From: Pseudoalteromonas sp. R3
Lineage (GTDB): Bacteria; Pseudomonadota; Gammaproteobacteria; Enterobacterales; Alteromonadaceae
Assembly: GCF_004014715.1 (NCBI RefSeq)
Contig: NZ_CP034834.1
Coordinates: 868,001 to 932,000, forward strand
Reading direction: 5' to 3'
Length of the DNA stretch: 64,000 nt
A program made the translations under genes and the position numbers. This document shows, piece after piece, positions 21,501 to 31,500 of the stretch; position 1 is the first letter of the stretch, and the number at the start of each line of letters is the position of its first letter. A model generated the notes under the pieces. That model was not told the origin of the DNA. It saw only the letters and a program-made list of their open reading frames with translations, and did not search any database.

Positions 21501-22533
21501 GATCAGCCATGTTGAGCAGTTCCAAACCATGCTGCCAGCGGCGCAGCTTCATAACCTCTATGGCCCGACCGAAGCGGCCATTGACGTCAGCTATTGGGAC
21601 TGCGCGCAGCCTCATGGCAGCAGCGTGCCTATTGGTCGGCCAATCCAGAATATCCAGCTATACATCCTTGATGAGGCGCTGAACTTGTTGCCAAAAGGCG
21701 CCTGTGGCGAGTTACACATAGGCGGTGATGGTCTGGCACGTGGATATCACAATCGCGCAGACCTGACAGAGGAGCGCTTTATCGCCAACCCGTTTTACGA
21801 TGACAGCCAGCCAGGCAGCAGTCAGCGCCTGTATAAAACCGGCGATCTGGTTCGTTACCGTGCTGATGGCATTATTGAATACATGGGGCGTATTGACCAT
21901 CAGGTGAAGATCCGCGGGTTGCGCATTGAGCTTGGCGAGATTGAGTATCACATCGGTGAGCATTGCGAAGTCGACTCCGCACTGGTGATGGCACTGGGTG
22001 ACCAACAGGGTAATCAGCACCTGGTCGGCTATGTTAAACCGCACTCGCTGGGTACAGACGATACCCGGCAAGCACTTATTGATTCTATCAAAGCACAACT
22101 GGGTGAGTCTCTTGCTGAGTATATGATCCCGGCCAGTTTTGTGCTGCTGGAAGAATGGCCACAAACGCCCAACGGCAAAATTGACCGTAAAGCCCTGCCT
22201 GCTCCGGAGCACGCCGGGCTCGGTGGTGAATACGTTGCGCCTGACAGCGACACCGAGCGGACTCTGGTGACTATCTGGTCGCAGGTACTTGGCCTGGATG
22301 AAGCGCATATCAGCACGCAGGCGAGTTTCTTCTCACTGGGTGGTCAGTCTTTGCTGGTCGTCAAACTGATGAAAGAAATAGAGGCCAAGTTTGACTGCGC
22401 GCTGACCATCAAACAGTTATTTAAGTACACCTCGGTGGCTGAACAAGCCTTGCAGTTAGACGAGCTGCACGCTGCTCAGGCTCTGAAAGACAAGTTAGAA
22501 CAATCAGATAATGTAGAAAGGATTGTGTTTTAA
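12526..22533 (+). CDS. NRPS-C, three-module synthetase predicted to add Ser-Thr-Ser
   Basis: Cytoplasmic NRPS subunit of 3335 residues. The N-terminus (about residues 1-55, GVHLYVEQGKLKF, AAKG) is a TubC-type docking domain. Modules by base: C (12760-14060, HHIVSDGWS near 13160), A5 (14150-15680), T (GGHSL near 15805); C (16080-17340, HHILLDH near 16480, dual-type), A6 (17430-18930), T (near 19065); C (19250-20560, HHIASDGWS near 19666), A7 (20680-22200), T with GGQSL near 22340. Codes read by eye: A5 and A7 both DVWHFSLIDK, the serine signature; A6 DFWNVGMVHK, the threonine signature with one conservative change. These are the firmest predictions in the operon. The third C domain is internal yet of the LCL style, unlike most internal C domains here. 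No epimerisation or release domain is present. The tail ends QSDNVERIVF. Start and stop overlap their neighbours in TAATG junctions, so translation is probably coupled. Confidence 0.97.
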   Translation: MNVHQAFELAISQGVHLYVEQGKLKFKAAKGSMTDELRSALKENKTQLIELLSQQAEKATVLTQSTGNIPALGLTHSVLSFSQQRLWFLEQLRGPSAEYNIPLALDVQGRVDLAAVEDAFNDIMARHTILRSGYYDSEDGPRQTIREDVALNIHQIDLSNSDEQATELAAHIERDTLKPFDLTKDVLFRVTYLCTHQYNDGTQQGVLLLNMHHIVSDGWSMEILTGEFIQAYQARVSGQLPSWTPLPLQYADYAHWQRETLTQQALAEQLSYWQQSLADAPAVHGIIPDFERPATKQLHGDLVRSELGATEAQALQNLARQHQLTPFMLIHSALAYVLSRHSNSNDIVIGTPIANRGHAELEGLIGYFANTLVLRVNTGQSSIGDYFAHVKSVHLGAQANQDVPFEQLVEKLNVPRSGAHAPLFQIMLTTNSDYGVRDQQLALDGLQIAQRPASSVTTKFDLEIEVSLNEQGVAIEITYDTALYRAHRVAAIAQHLSTVLTQLARLTPADVSGKLSALSLLSDAERKQQLADWNDTQRAYPRQLCVHELFEQQAKATPDAIALRFDGLTMSYESLNTKANQLAHYLRTEHNIGPDTLVGLCTERSFEMVIGIWGILKAGGAYVPLDPELPSGRLNYLIEDASANVVLSTQEVIERVSLGDATVIALDGFDFAAYSGSNIAVSDIGLTANHLAYAIYTSGSTGQPKGVLLEHQALHNRIDWMDNEYGCEPQDKILQKTPYSFDVSVWEFVWPMLKGAELVIAKPGGHKDPAYLSELIEKTGVTKLHFVPSMLGVMLEHGDLARCSTIRQVFCSGEALQVSHVEQFKVRLPEAQLHNLYGPTEAAIDVSYWDCALPHGSSIPIGKPIQNIQLYILDDGLNLLPQGACGELHIGGDGLARGYHNRPELTEERFIANPFYPQSPGKRLYKTGDLVRFREDGNIEYMGRLDHQVKIRGQRIELGEIEYHIGEHAQVDSALVLAMKDDKGNQRLVAYVKPSAELTEETQQALIASVQEQLGESLADYMIPANFVLLNEWPQTPNGKIDRKALPVPQSLGYEVAYVAPITEQEKVLAELCAELLTLELDEVSMAANFFELGGHSLMVMELVSRLKKQGWSTSVQALFNARVLGEMAKTITDGSPQSAPELPQNGIPAQCTRITPDMVTLASMTQSELDSLAQRIPGGAANIADIYPLAPLQESIFLVHSATEKTDPYVTTITLEFGCKDEIDRFVTRFNQIIARYDVLRTLVAWRERQAPLQLVLRHCELLPTWLSFSGQQDARQKLDAYVAQGIHRMDLELAPLVQLELAHDPVTDKYCGVLKEHHILLDHISVEMIMTELAMDEQAFRQLPEPLAYRQFIAQTLHNAEHLNTRDYFTEQLGDIDTPCHPFGLDSTQADELHCNDLHVELTLEQSQQIRTQMQQRGMSPAAFFHLAWAMVVSACSQSRDVVFGTVLSGRMSGQQGIEQMMGMMINTLPLRVNLADKPAAVLLEQVDKSLLGLMPYEQASLTEAQACSGVSTQTPLFSAIFNYRHSRLAEASAQDGAQATAARERTNYPFNLCVDDWGEGFSFNLQVERSVDINAVCDYVACAIEQLLSALNKESDTPVAQLAVLTEAQQDALMLANVGEVVSIDSVSSIQARFERQVARVGERTALVYQQESLTYHELNARANALAHYLIDAHDIRSDTLVGLCVGRGVNMIVGILAILKAGGAYVPLDPNYPQERLDFICQDAGVVLVLSEDQVADALAIQDTPVIDLNQLPLTGYSTDNVQLAAHTSDNLAYVIYTSGSTGKPKGVLQTHRNVGRLFDVTQPDFNFSEDDCWCVFHSFAFDFSVWEIWGALLFGGKLLMPSLDEVKDSQLFVELCQRNALTILNQTPSAFKQLTEYLVATRQALPSLRSIVFGGEGLTPSHVTQWWTHFASQPTELINMYGITETTVHVTYKRIEPGAQINIGRPLRDQHIVLLDDALKLVPKGCAGEIYVGGAGLALGYLNREALSAERFIDNPFDRGRYPWLGERLYRAGDLARYDEQGELHYLGRQDDQVKIRGHRIELGEVENRIAELTMVDSALVLAVPAVDGTLQLVAYVKSAQDSADEHWLSHLKEALGEQLPAYMLPGAIVTVQQWPLTANGKVDRRALPAPDSGLAQQAYVAPRNDTEYTLVGIWAELLKLEHSQVSVEANFFELGGHSLLLMKLLAGIREQLNCELSVKDIFAATTIAQQALRVAQQANTVVQPPIVAQPREANAHLPLSFAQQRLWFIDKLNGSSAEYNMPVAFDVDGELDLDAAQAALNCLIARHEALRTVYLEQDAEPVQLIRSKVQLTLTLHDLSDLNEHTKADRLSQLLKEDALTPFKLDSDLMLRAQYILLNYAAQGEAQRGVLAFNMHHIASDGWSVELMSNEFMALYQAATQGTEASLLPLAIQYADYALWQRDWLSQEQGGAKALETQLNYWRETLADAPAVHSLQLDKARPEEKAFNANGFTSLLPGSLSQGLKAFAEAARITPFMLVHSALAYVLSRHSNQQDIVIGTPVANRAQPEVAGLIGYFANTLVLRVNTHHSSLGDYLAHVKDAHIGAQSHQDVPFEQLVDALQIPRSTAYSPVFQIMLTTNSEFALAEQPEQGLAGLTFTPRLPQACSTKFDIEINIDLDEAGLTVNWLYDCALFTEQHIAALDKHLQGVLRYLARLTQAQLANPMDTLPLLSEQERYEQLHQWNDTVREYDQALCVHELFEQQVVKSPNQTALRFGAQTMSYRELNTRANQLADYLRNEHGVGPDTLVGLCVERSFEMVIGIWGILKAGGAYVPLDPELPSARLNYLVADASARVVLSTQEVAARVMLGEACVIELDGFNYHAYSDADIAPSDIGLSARNLAYTIYTSGSTGMPKGVLLEHQALHNRIDWMDNEYHCGPDDKILQKTPYSFDVSVWEFVWPMLKGAELVIAKPGGHKDPGYLSDLIVETGITKLHFVPSMLGVMLEHGDLSRCTSIQQVFCSGEALQISHVEQFQTMLPAAQLHNLYGPTEAAIDVSYWDCAQPHGSSVPIGRPIQNIQLYILDEALNLLPKGACGELHIGGDGLARGYHNRADLTEERFIANPFYDDSQPGSSQRLYKTGDLVRYRADGIIEYMGRIDHQVKIRGLRIELGEIEYHIGEHCEVDSALVMALGDQQGNQHLVGYVKPHSLGTDDTRQALIDSIKAQLGESLAEYMIPASFVLLEEWPQTPNGKIDRKALPAPEHAGLGGEYVAPDSDTERTLVTIWSQVLGLDEAHISTQASFFSLGGQSLLVVKLMKEIEAKFDCALTIKQLFKYTSVAEQALQLDELHAAQALKDKLEQSDNVERIVF

Positions 22534-25500
22534 TGAAACCGCAACAGTTAGTCAGTCTGCTTCAGGAAAAGTTGATTTTGGTGAGTGTCTCTGACGGGTC
22601 ACTTGTAGTCGAAGCTGAAAAGGGCGCAGTCACAGCAGAGATTGCGCAACTGATCAGAGAGAATAAAACACAATTACTAGATTATTTAAGCGACAGCGAA
22701 ACACAGCCCAAGCGCCAGGCTATTACGCCGCGTACTGAGCAGTACCAGACGTTTGCACCACTGTCTTTTTCACAGCGCCGGTTGTGGTTTATCGACCAGC
22801 TGCAACAGGGAGCAGCCCAGTATAATATGCCCGCTTTGCTGACGGTTACGGGTAAGCTGGATCTGGCGGTGGCCGAGCGCGCCTGTCAGGCCATCATCCG
22901 TCGCCATGAAATACTGCGCACTGTGATAGTGGAAGGTGAAAACGGTGCACGGCAGCACATTCGTGATGATGTGGCGTTTGCGATTTCACAGAGCGATTTG
23001 AGCGCATTGGAAGCAAGCGCCCGTTCGACGCAGCTTGAAACCCTGATTGATGGAGAGCTCAGTACCCCGTTTGATCTGACCCGGGATGTGATGATGCGGG
23101 CGCGCTATATTCTGCTGGCCGACCCAGGCACTGCGCAACAAGCAGGGGTGTTGCTGTTCAATATGCATCATATTGCCTCCGATGGCTGGTCAATTGAATT
23201 GCTCAGTCAGGAGTTTCTGACTTTATATCGGGCGTTTGCACAGAATGCTGCCAATCCATTACCTGAGCTGACTATCCAGTACGCAGACTATGCGCTGTGG
23301 CAGCAAACCTGGTTACAGGAAAATGTACTGGAAACTCAGCTGGCATATTGGCAGGAAACCCTGGCCGATGCTCCTTCTGTCCACAGTCTGCCCTTAAAAC
23401 AGCCTCGCCCGGAAGAAAAGCAAAGTGCTGCCGGGTGCCAGAGCTTTAACCTTGACAGTGCACTCAGTCCGCAGCTGAGCACAGTGGCACAGCGCCACCA
23501 GATGTCGCCATTTATGCTGGTACACAGTGCGCTGAGCTGGGTACTGGCCCAGCACAGCAACCAGCAGGATATTCTGATTGGTACGCCGGTTGCCAATCGA
23601 TTGCAAAGTGAGCTGGAGCCGCTGATCGGTTTTTTTGTCAATAACCTGGTGCTCAGAACTCAGACCAGGCATGCCACGCTGGGAGACTATTTCGCGCATG
23701 TGCGCGATGTGCATCGCAATGCGCAGGCCAATCAGGATGTGCCGTTTGAGCAACTGGTTGAGCGTCTTAATGTGGAGCGCAGCCTGTCGCACGATCCGCT
23801 GTTTCAGATCATGCTGTCTATGGACAGTGAGTTTGGTGTCAGCGATCAGGCCGATGCTGGACTGGACGGACTGCACTTTGCTCAATATGAGCGCGAGATA
23901 GTGTCGCTGAAGTACGACATAGATATCGATATTACCCCACAGGATGAAGGCTACACACTGCGCTGGACCTACGATCTGGCGCTGTTTGAGCCAAATTATA
24001 TAGAGACGTTAAATCGCCATTTGAATCGGGCACTACAACTGTTCTGTGACAGTGCCGCCAGCACCGCACTTGCTCAGTTGACCCTGATGGATAAGCAGGA
24101 GCAACAGGCGCACCTTACACAACTGTGTGGACCGGGCGTGTCCTTGCCGTCTACTCCGGTACATCAGCTGATTGAAGCGCGAGTGGCCCGAAGCGAATTC
24201 CGCACAGCGGTGACGTGTCGGGATGGTGCGCTCAGTTATCAGCAGTTGAACGAACGCGCCAACCAGCTGGCGCATTATTTACGTGCTGAACATCAGGTGG
24301 GCCCGAATACCTTGGTTGGCCTGTGTGTTGGTCGCTCGCTGGAAATGATGGTGGCGGTGCTGGCCATCCTCAAAGCAGGCGGGGCCTATGTGCCGCTGGA
24401 CCCGGATTATCCGCAGGAGCGTCTGGCCTATATGGTCGAAGACACCGGCCTGTCTGTGGTGCTGACCCAGCAAAAAGTGGCTGCCATGCTGAGCGATTTT
24501 AACGTCACATCAGTGCTGCTGGATGATGCCAGCCAGTTTGCAGGCTACCCAATCTGCAACCCGGATGTGGCGCTAAGCCCTGAGAGCCTGGCCTATGTGA
24601 TGTACACCTCGGGCTCAACCGGTAACCCCAAGGGCGTGATGATAAGCCATCACAACCTTATCAACTTTGCCGCGAACTGTGAGCAGCGCTACGAAATCAC
24701 CGAAGCCGACAACGTATTGCAGTTCTCTACCATGAACTTCGATATTTTTGTTGAAGAATGGCTGGCGACGCTGACTCAGGGCGCCACTTTGGTGCTGCGC
24801 AACGACGATGTGTCGCTGAGCCGCGAGGCCTTTATCACTTTTTGTGACAGCCATGCCATCAGCGTGGCCAGCTTACCCACGGCGTTCTGGCATATGCTGG
24901 CGCTGAGCGAAGCGGAGCTTGAGTCTCTGGCATTGCGACAGGTGATTGTCGGCGGTGAAGCGCTGGATAAACAGTCGGTGGCGTCGCTTAAACCAGGCTT
25001 TGTGTTGCTTAATACCTATGGTCCGACCGAGACCACGGTCACCGCTTCCGGCTATGCCATCAGTGGCGGGTACGATGCGCCGCGCGCGGTGCCCATTGGC
25101 CGCGCCAACGTCAATACTGCGACTCTGGTACTCAGCGAGCAGCTGACGTTATGCCCGCCGGGTGTGGTCGGTGAGCTGTACATCAGTGGTCAGTGTCTGG
25201 CCAGTGGTTACTTACATCAAAGCGAACTCACCGCCGAGCGTTTTATTGATAACCCGTATTGTGACCCGGCCAACCCGGCGCTGAGCGCCCGTTTATACAA
25301 AACCGGCGACCTGGTGCGCATGGCCGCAGATGGCGAAATTGAGTTTGTCGGACGCAGTGATGATCAGGTCAAGATCCGTGGTTTCCGCGTCGAACTGGGT
25401 GAGATTGAAACTCAGTTGATGAGCCATGAGCAGGTAGAGTCGGCGGTGGTGTTGGCCGAAGCTGGTAGGCAAGGCGGCAAGGTACTTAGGGCTTTCATTC

Positions 25501-28500
25501 TTGCTGAGCAAGACATCAGCTTAATTGACGCACTGCAACAGCACCTGAGCGGCAATCTGCCGGATTACATGGTGCCGTCGGCTTACAGTTTCGTTGATCA
25601 GTGGCCGCTGACCGCCAATGGCAAGCTGGACAAACGGGCACTGCTGGCCCTGCCTGTGAAAACGGTGGAGCAGCCTTATCAGGCACCTCAAACCGACGCC
25701 GAGAAAATGGTGGTCGAGATTGTCGCTTCGCTGTTGTCGCTCGACGCTACTAAGGTGGGTGTCCACGCTAATTTCTTTGCGCTGGGCGGCCACTCCTTGC
25801 TGATTATGCAGCTGGTCAGTCAGCTGCGCGCACGTCAGTATCAGGCTGATGTGCAGGCCCTGTTCAGGGCACACACGCTACAGGACATGGCACGCCAGGT
25901 TCGGGCACTTGGGAATGAGGAACTAAGTTGTGTGCCCGCCAATTTAATTCCGGCAGATTGCACTCAAATCACCCCGGAGATGGTGACGCTCACTGAGCTG
26001 GATGAACAACAACTCGACGATATTGCGGCGGCTATCCCCGGTGGCATGGCCAATATTCAGGACATCTACCCGCTGGCACCTTTGCAAGAAGGCGTGCTGT
26101 TTGTACACACCATGAGTGAAGGGCAGGACCCATATGTTACCAGCACCACCTTTGAATTCGACAGTCGCGAGTCTCTTGAGCGCTTTAAGTGGGCACTGAA
26201 TACGCTGATTGCCCGCCACGATGTGCTGCGCACCGCCATCCTGTGGCGCAACCGCACCACTGCACTTCAGGTGGTACAGCGTGAGGTAACGCTGCCCGTA
26301 ACTGAGCTGGACTTCAGCGAGGAAGCGGATGTCTGGAGCGCGTTCAGTGCTTATGTGGCCGGGCAGCCGCTGTGGATTGAGCTTGAAAACGCGCCGCTTT
26401 TACAACTGAGCGTGTGTGAAGACGCCGCGCAGGGCAAGCATTATGCGCTGCTGTGTGAGCATCACCTGATCTCAGATCACGTGTCACTGGAAATTCTGGT
26501 CCATGAATTAACGGCGCTGCTGAATGGCAATGAAGCCAGTCTGGGTGAGCCGGTGCCCTATCGGGAATTTGTCGGCCGCACCCTGGCACGCACCGCGAGC
26601 CTGGACACCGAAGCCTTCTTCACGAAGATGCTGGGGGATGTCGGCGAACCCACCTTGCCTTATGGTCTGACGGACGTACTCAATGACGGCTCGGGCATTG
26701 AAACCGTGCATGTCACCCTGGATGAGGCACAGGCGCAGCGCATTCGCCGCCTGACCCGCCAGTATCACAGCAGTCCGGCGGCGTTGTTCCATCTGGTGTG
26801 GGCCAAAGTGCTGGGCGTATGCAGCGGTCAGTCGGAAGTGGTGTTCGGTACTGTATTATCGGGCCGAATGAGCGACGATGGCCTGAGCAGCCAGCTGATG
26901 GGGATGATGATCAACACGCTGCCGCTGCGCGTGTCGCTGAGCGGGCAGGATGCGATGAGCCTGCTGGCACAAATTAACGACGACCTGCGTGCCTTAATGC
27001 CGTATGAGCAGGTGTCGCTGGCCGAGGCGCAGCGCTGTAGCGGCGTGAGCGCTCAGCTGCCCCTGTTCAGCGCGATGCTGAACTACCGCCACTCGGCGGT
27101 GGAAGAACCGCAGCTGGAGCAGGATGCCGGATTCAAGGTGATTGCCAGTGAAGAGCGCACCAACTATCCGTTTAACCTCTCGGTGGATGATTTCGGCGAT
27201 GGCTTTGGGTTTGAGCTGCAGGTAGATAAACGTGCCCCGGCGGCGCGCATAGCACAGTACCTGCAAGTGACCCTGACTCAGGTGCTGGATTTACTGGACA
27301 GCCAGAGCCATACAGCGGTGCAAAGCCTGTGTGTACTGGACGAGGCGGAGCGCCAGCAACAATTGCATAGCTGGAATGACACAGCGCTGGATTATCCGCG
27401 TGAGCTGTGTATCCACGAGCTGTTTGAGCAGCAGGCGGCGGCCACGCCGGAGCAGATTGCGCTGCGCTTTGGTGAGCAGACCCTGAGCTATGGTGAGCTC
27501 AATAGCAGAGCCAACCAATTGGCCCATTATCTGCGCGCGGAGCACAATATCGGACCGGATTCGTTAGTGGGCTTGTGTGTTGAGCGCTCGCTGGACATGG
27601 TGATCGGCATTTGGGGTATTCTCAAAGCCGGTGGCGCTTATGTGCCATTGGATCCCGAGTTGCCTCCGGCGCGTCTGAACCACCTGGTGGAGGATGCCAA
27701 TACCGCAGTGGTACTGAGCACCGCTGTGGTTGCCGAGCGAGTGAGCCTTGGCGAAGCCTGCATTACCCGACTGGATGAGTTTGATTTTAGCGCTTATCCG
27801 GATACCAATATTGCGGTGAGCGATATCGGTCTTAACGCCCGAAACCTGGCCTATACCATTTACACTTCGGGCTCCACCGGGTTACCAAAAGGCGTACTGG
27901 TTGAGCATCAGGCGCTGCATAACCGCATCGACTGGATGGACAACGAATACGGCTGCGGGCCGGACGACCGAATTTTGCAGAAGACCCCTTACAGTTTTGA
28001 TGTCTCCGTGTGGGAATTCGTCTGGCCCATGCTCAAAGGCGCGGAGCTGGTGATTGCAAAACCGGGTGGTCATAAAGAGCCGGAATACCTCAGTGAGCTG
28101 ATTGTCACTACCGGGATCACCAAATTGCATTTTGTCCCCTCTATGCTGGGTGTGATGCTGGAGCATGGCGACCTGGCTCGTTGCACGTCCATCAACCAGG
28201 TTTTCTGTAGTGGTGAAGCGCTGCAAATAAGTCATGTTGAACAATTCAGAGCTAGTTTGCCAAAAGCACAACTGCACAACTTATATGGGCCGACGGAAGC
28301 GGCCATCGATGTCAGTTACTGGGATTGCACTCAGCCATACGGCAGCAGCGTGCCGATTGGTAAACCGATTCAGAACATTCAGCTAGTGATCTTGGACGAA
28401 GCGCTCAACTTGCTGCCACAAGGAGCCTGCGGTGAGCTGCACATTGGCGGCGAAGGTCTGGCGCGAGGCTACCATAATCGCCCTGAGCTGACGGCCGAGC

Positions 28501-31500
28501 GCTTTATCCACAACCCGTTTAAAGATGAGTTGCCAAGTGCACGACTTTATAAAACCGGCGATCTGGTGCGTTTTCGTGACGATGGCAGCATAGAATATAT
28601 GGGCCGGATGGATCATCAGGTGAAAATTCGCGGCCTGCGTATCGAGTTGGGTGAGATTGAATATCATATTGGTGAGCACACTGAAGTGGATTCGGCACTG
28701 GTAATGGCCTTGTCTGATCCGCAGGGCAACCAACGCCTGGTGGCCTACGTTAAGCCGCTTACCGAACAACCGGATACGACAAAGCAGGCATTGGCTGACT
28801 CGATTGTTACCGAACTGAGCCAGTCACTGGCCGAGTATATGATACCGACTAGTTTTGTCGTGATTGATGAATGGCCACAGACACCCAATGGCAAAATTGA
28901 CCGCAAGGCGCTGCCTGCACCGGCGCAGGCCGATTTAAACGGCGACTATGCGCCGCCGCAGAGCGACACAGAGCGCACGTTGGCGGCAATTTGGGCCGAC
29001 GTACTCACTCTTCCTGTTGAACAAATCAGTCGCGATGCGAATTTCTTCGCACTGGGCGGCCACTCTTTGTTGGTGATGCAGCTGCTGACCCGGGTGAAAC
29101 AGCTAGGCTATCAATGCCAGGCACAGGCCCTGTTTAAAGCCAGCAGTCTGAGTGCGATGGCCGCGCATCTCGACACACAACCACAGGCTCAGTTTGAGTT
29201 CAGTGTGCCGCAAAACCGTATTCCAGCGCAGGCAGGCACTATCTCGCCTGAGATGCTGCCCCTGATTGAGCTAACACAAGACAGCATTGATGCCATCATT
29301 ACCCTGGTGCCTGGTGGTGCAGCTAATGTGCAGGATATGTACCCGCTGGCGCCACTGCAAGAAGGGGTGCTGTTTGTTCATACCATGAACCAGCAACATG
29401 ACCCGTATGTCAGTACTATGGCGTTTGAGCTCGATGGCGAACAACAGCTGGCTCAGCTCATCGAAGAACTGAATTTTGTGATTAAGCGCCATGATGTGCT
29501 GCGTACCGCCATCTTCTGGCGCGGCCGCGAGCAGGCTGTGCAGGTGGTATTGCGTGAAGCCGAGTTGCCTGTGACGCTGCTGTCATTTGAGCCAGCAAGG
29601 GTGAAAGTACAATTTGAAGAGTATGTGGCAAATGCATCTCATGGCTTTGACCTCGAGTCTGCGCCGCTGATCCAGTTAATGGTTGCATCGCAGGATGAAC
29701 AGGACAAAGTCTACGCATTGCTGAAGTTTCACCACCTGATCACTGACCATGTGTCACTGGAAATACTGTTGGCAGAGCTCAGTGCCGAGAACAAGGCTGA
29801 TTTGCCCGCTCCTTTGCCTTATCGTGAGTTTATTGCCCGCTCCATGGCGCAAAGCGCTAAGCTGAACACTGCGGAGTTTTTCTCTGCGCAGCTTGGTGAT
29901 ATCGATACGCCAACCCTGCCATTTGGCCTGGCTCAGGTGACCGGCAATGGAAACGCGGTGGTAGAGTACGCTACGGAGCTAAGCCCGGCGTTGTCACAAC
30001 AGATCCGCGCTTTGTCCAGACGTCTGCAATGCAGTCCGGCAGCGTTGTTCCACCTGGCCTGGGCACAGGTGTTGAGCGCCAGTACGGGCCGCGATGAGGT
30101 GGTATTTGGTACTGTGATGTCGGGGCGGATGAACGGTATGCCGGGCATTGAGCGTATGATGGGTATGCTGATCAATACCTTACCGCTAAAAGTTAAGCTG
30201 GGACAGCAATCGGCACAGGTGGCGCTCCATGAAGTCAACGAGGCGCTCCAGTCGTTACTGCCTTACGAACAAGTCTCGCTGGCCGAAGCGCAAAGTCATA
30301 GTGCCATCAGTGGTAACACGCCTTTATTCAGTGCCATTCTCAATTATCGCCATACTGAGCAGTCCCAGCCGTCTCCAGAGGGAGGCGCCAACCTGTTGAG
30401 TACCCGTGAGAGAACCAACTATCCGTTTGACTTGTCTGTCAATGATCTGGGCGAGCAGGCCAGTTTTACGCTGGATTTGCAGATTGACCAAAGTATTGAA
30501 GCAACCCGAATTGCGGCATTAATGGATACAGCGCTGAAGGCGCTGGTCGAGGCATTAGAAAGCGATAGTACACAGCCTGTTGCCACGCTGGCCGTGTTAC
30601 CGGCAACTGAGCAAGCGCTGCAAAATGCATGGCAAAGTAACGCAGCAAACTATCCGCGAGCGGCGTGTATCCATGAGTTGTTTGAACAACAAGCCGCGGA
30701 AAATCCACAGCAGATTGCCGTGCAACTCAACGAGCAGGTCCTCAGCTATGGTGAGTTAAACGCGCAAGCCAACCAGCTGGCCGGATATCTGCGTGACCAA
30801 TACCAGATAGGTACCGGTTCCTTAGTTGGGTTGTGTCTGGGTCGCTCTCTCGATTTACTGGTGGCAACCCTGGCTATTTTAAAAGCGGGTGGGGCATACG
30901 TACCGCTGGACCCGAGTTATCCTGAATCACGTCTGGCATATATGCTTGAAGATACCCAGCTGCCAGTTGTGCTGACAGGCAAAGCTGAGCGCGACGTGCT
31001 GGCGTTTAGCCCGGTTGCTAAAGTTACTCTGGATGAGAGCCGTGCGCTCTGGTCTGCTCTGAGCCCCCAAAATCTGACTCGCCCTGCAGGGTTAACGGCA
31101 CAGTCACTGGCCTATGTTATTTATACGTCGGGCTCCACCGGTACGCCCAAAGGGGTTATGACCCCGCACCGGGCAGTCAATCGCCTGGTGTGTGACCCGA
31201 ACTTTATGACGCTCAATTCAGAGACGGTCTTTTTGCAAAGCGCCAATATTGCCTTTGATGCGGCAACTCTGGAAATTTGGGGGCCATTGCTCAACGGCGG
31301 ACGCTGTGTGCTCTATCCGGAAGCTTATCTCTCACTGGCTGGGATCAACACAGTGTTGGCAACGCAGGGAATTACGGCTATGTGGTTAACCTCGGGGTTG
31401 TTCACCGAATGGAGCAAGGCTTGTATTGAACTCAATACCGAGCCGCTGGCGCTACAGAATGTGCTGGCCGGGGGCGATGTGCTTAACCCGCAGGCAGTGA

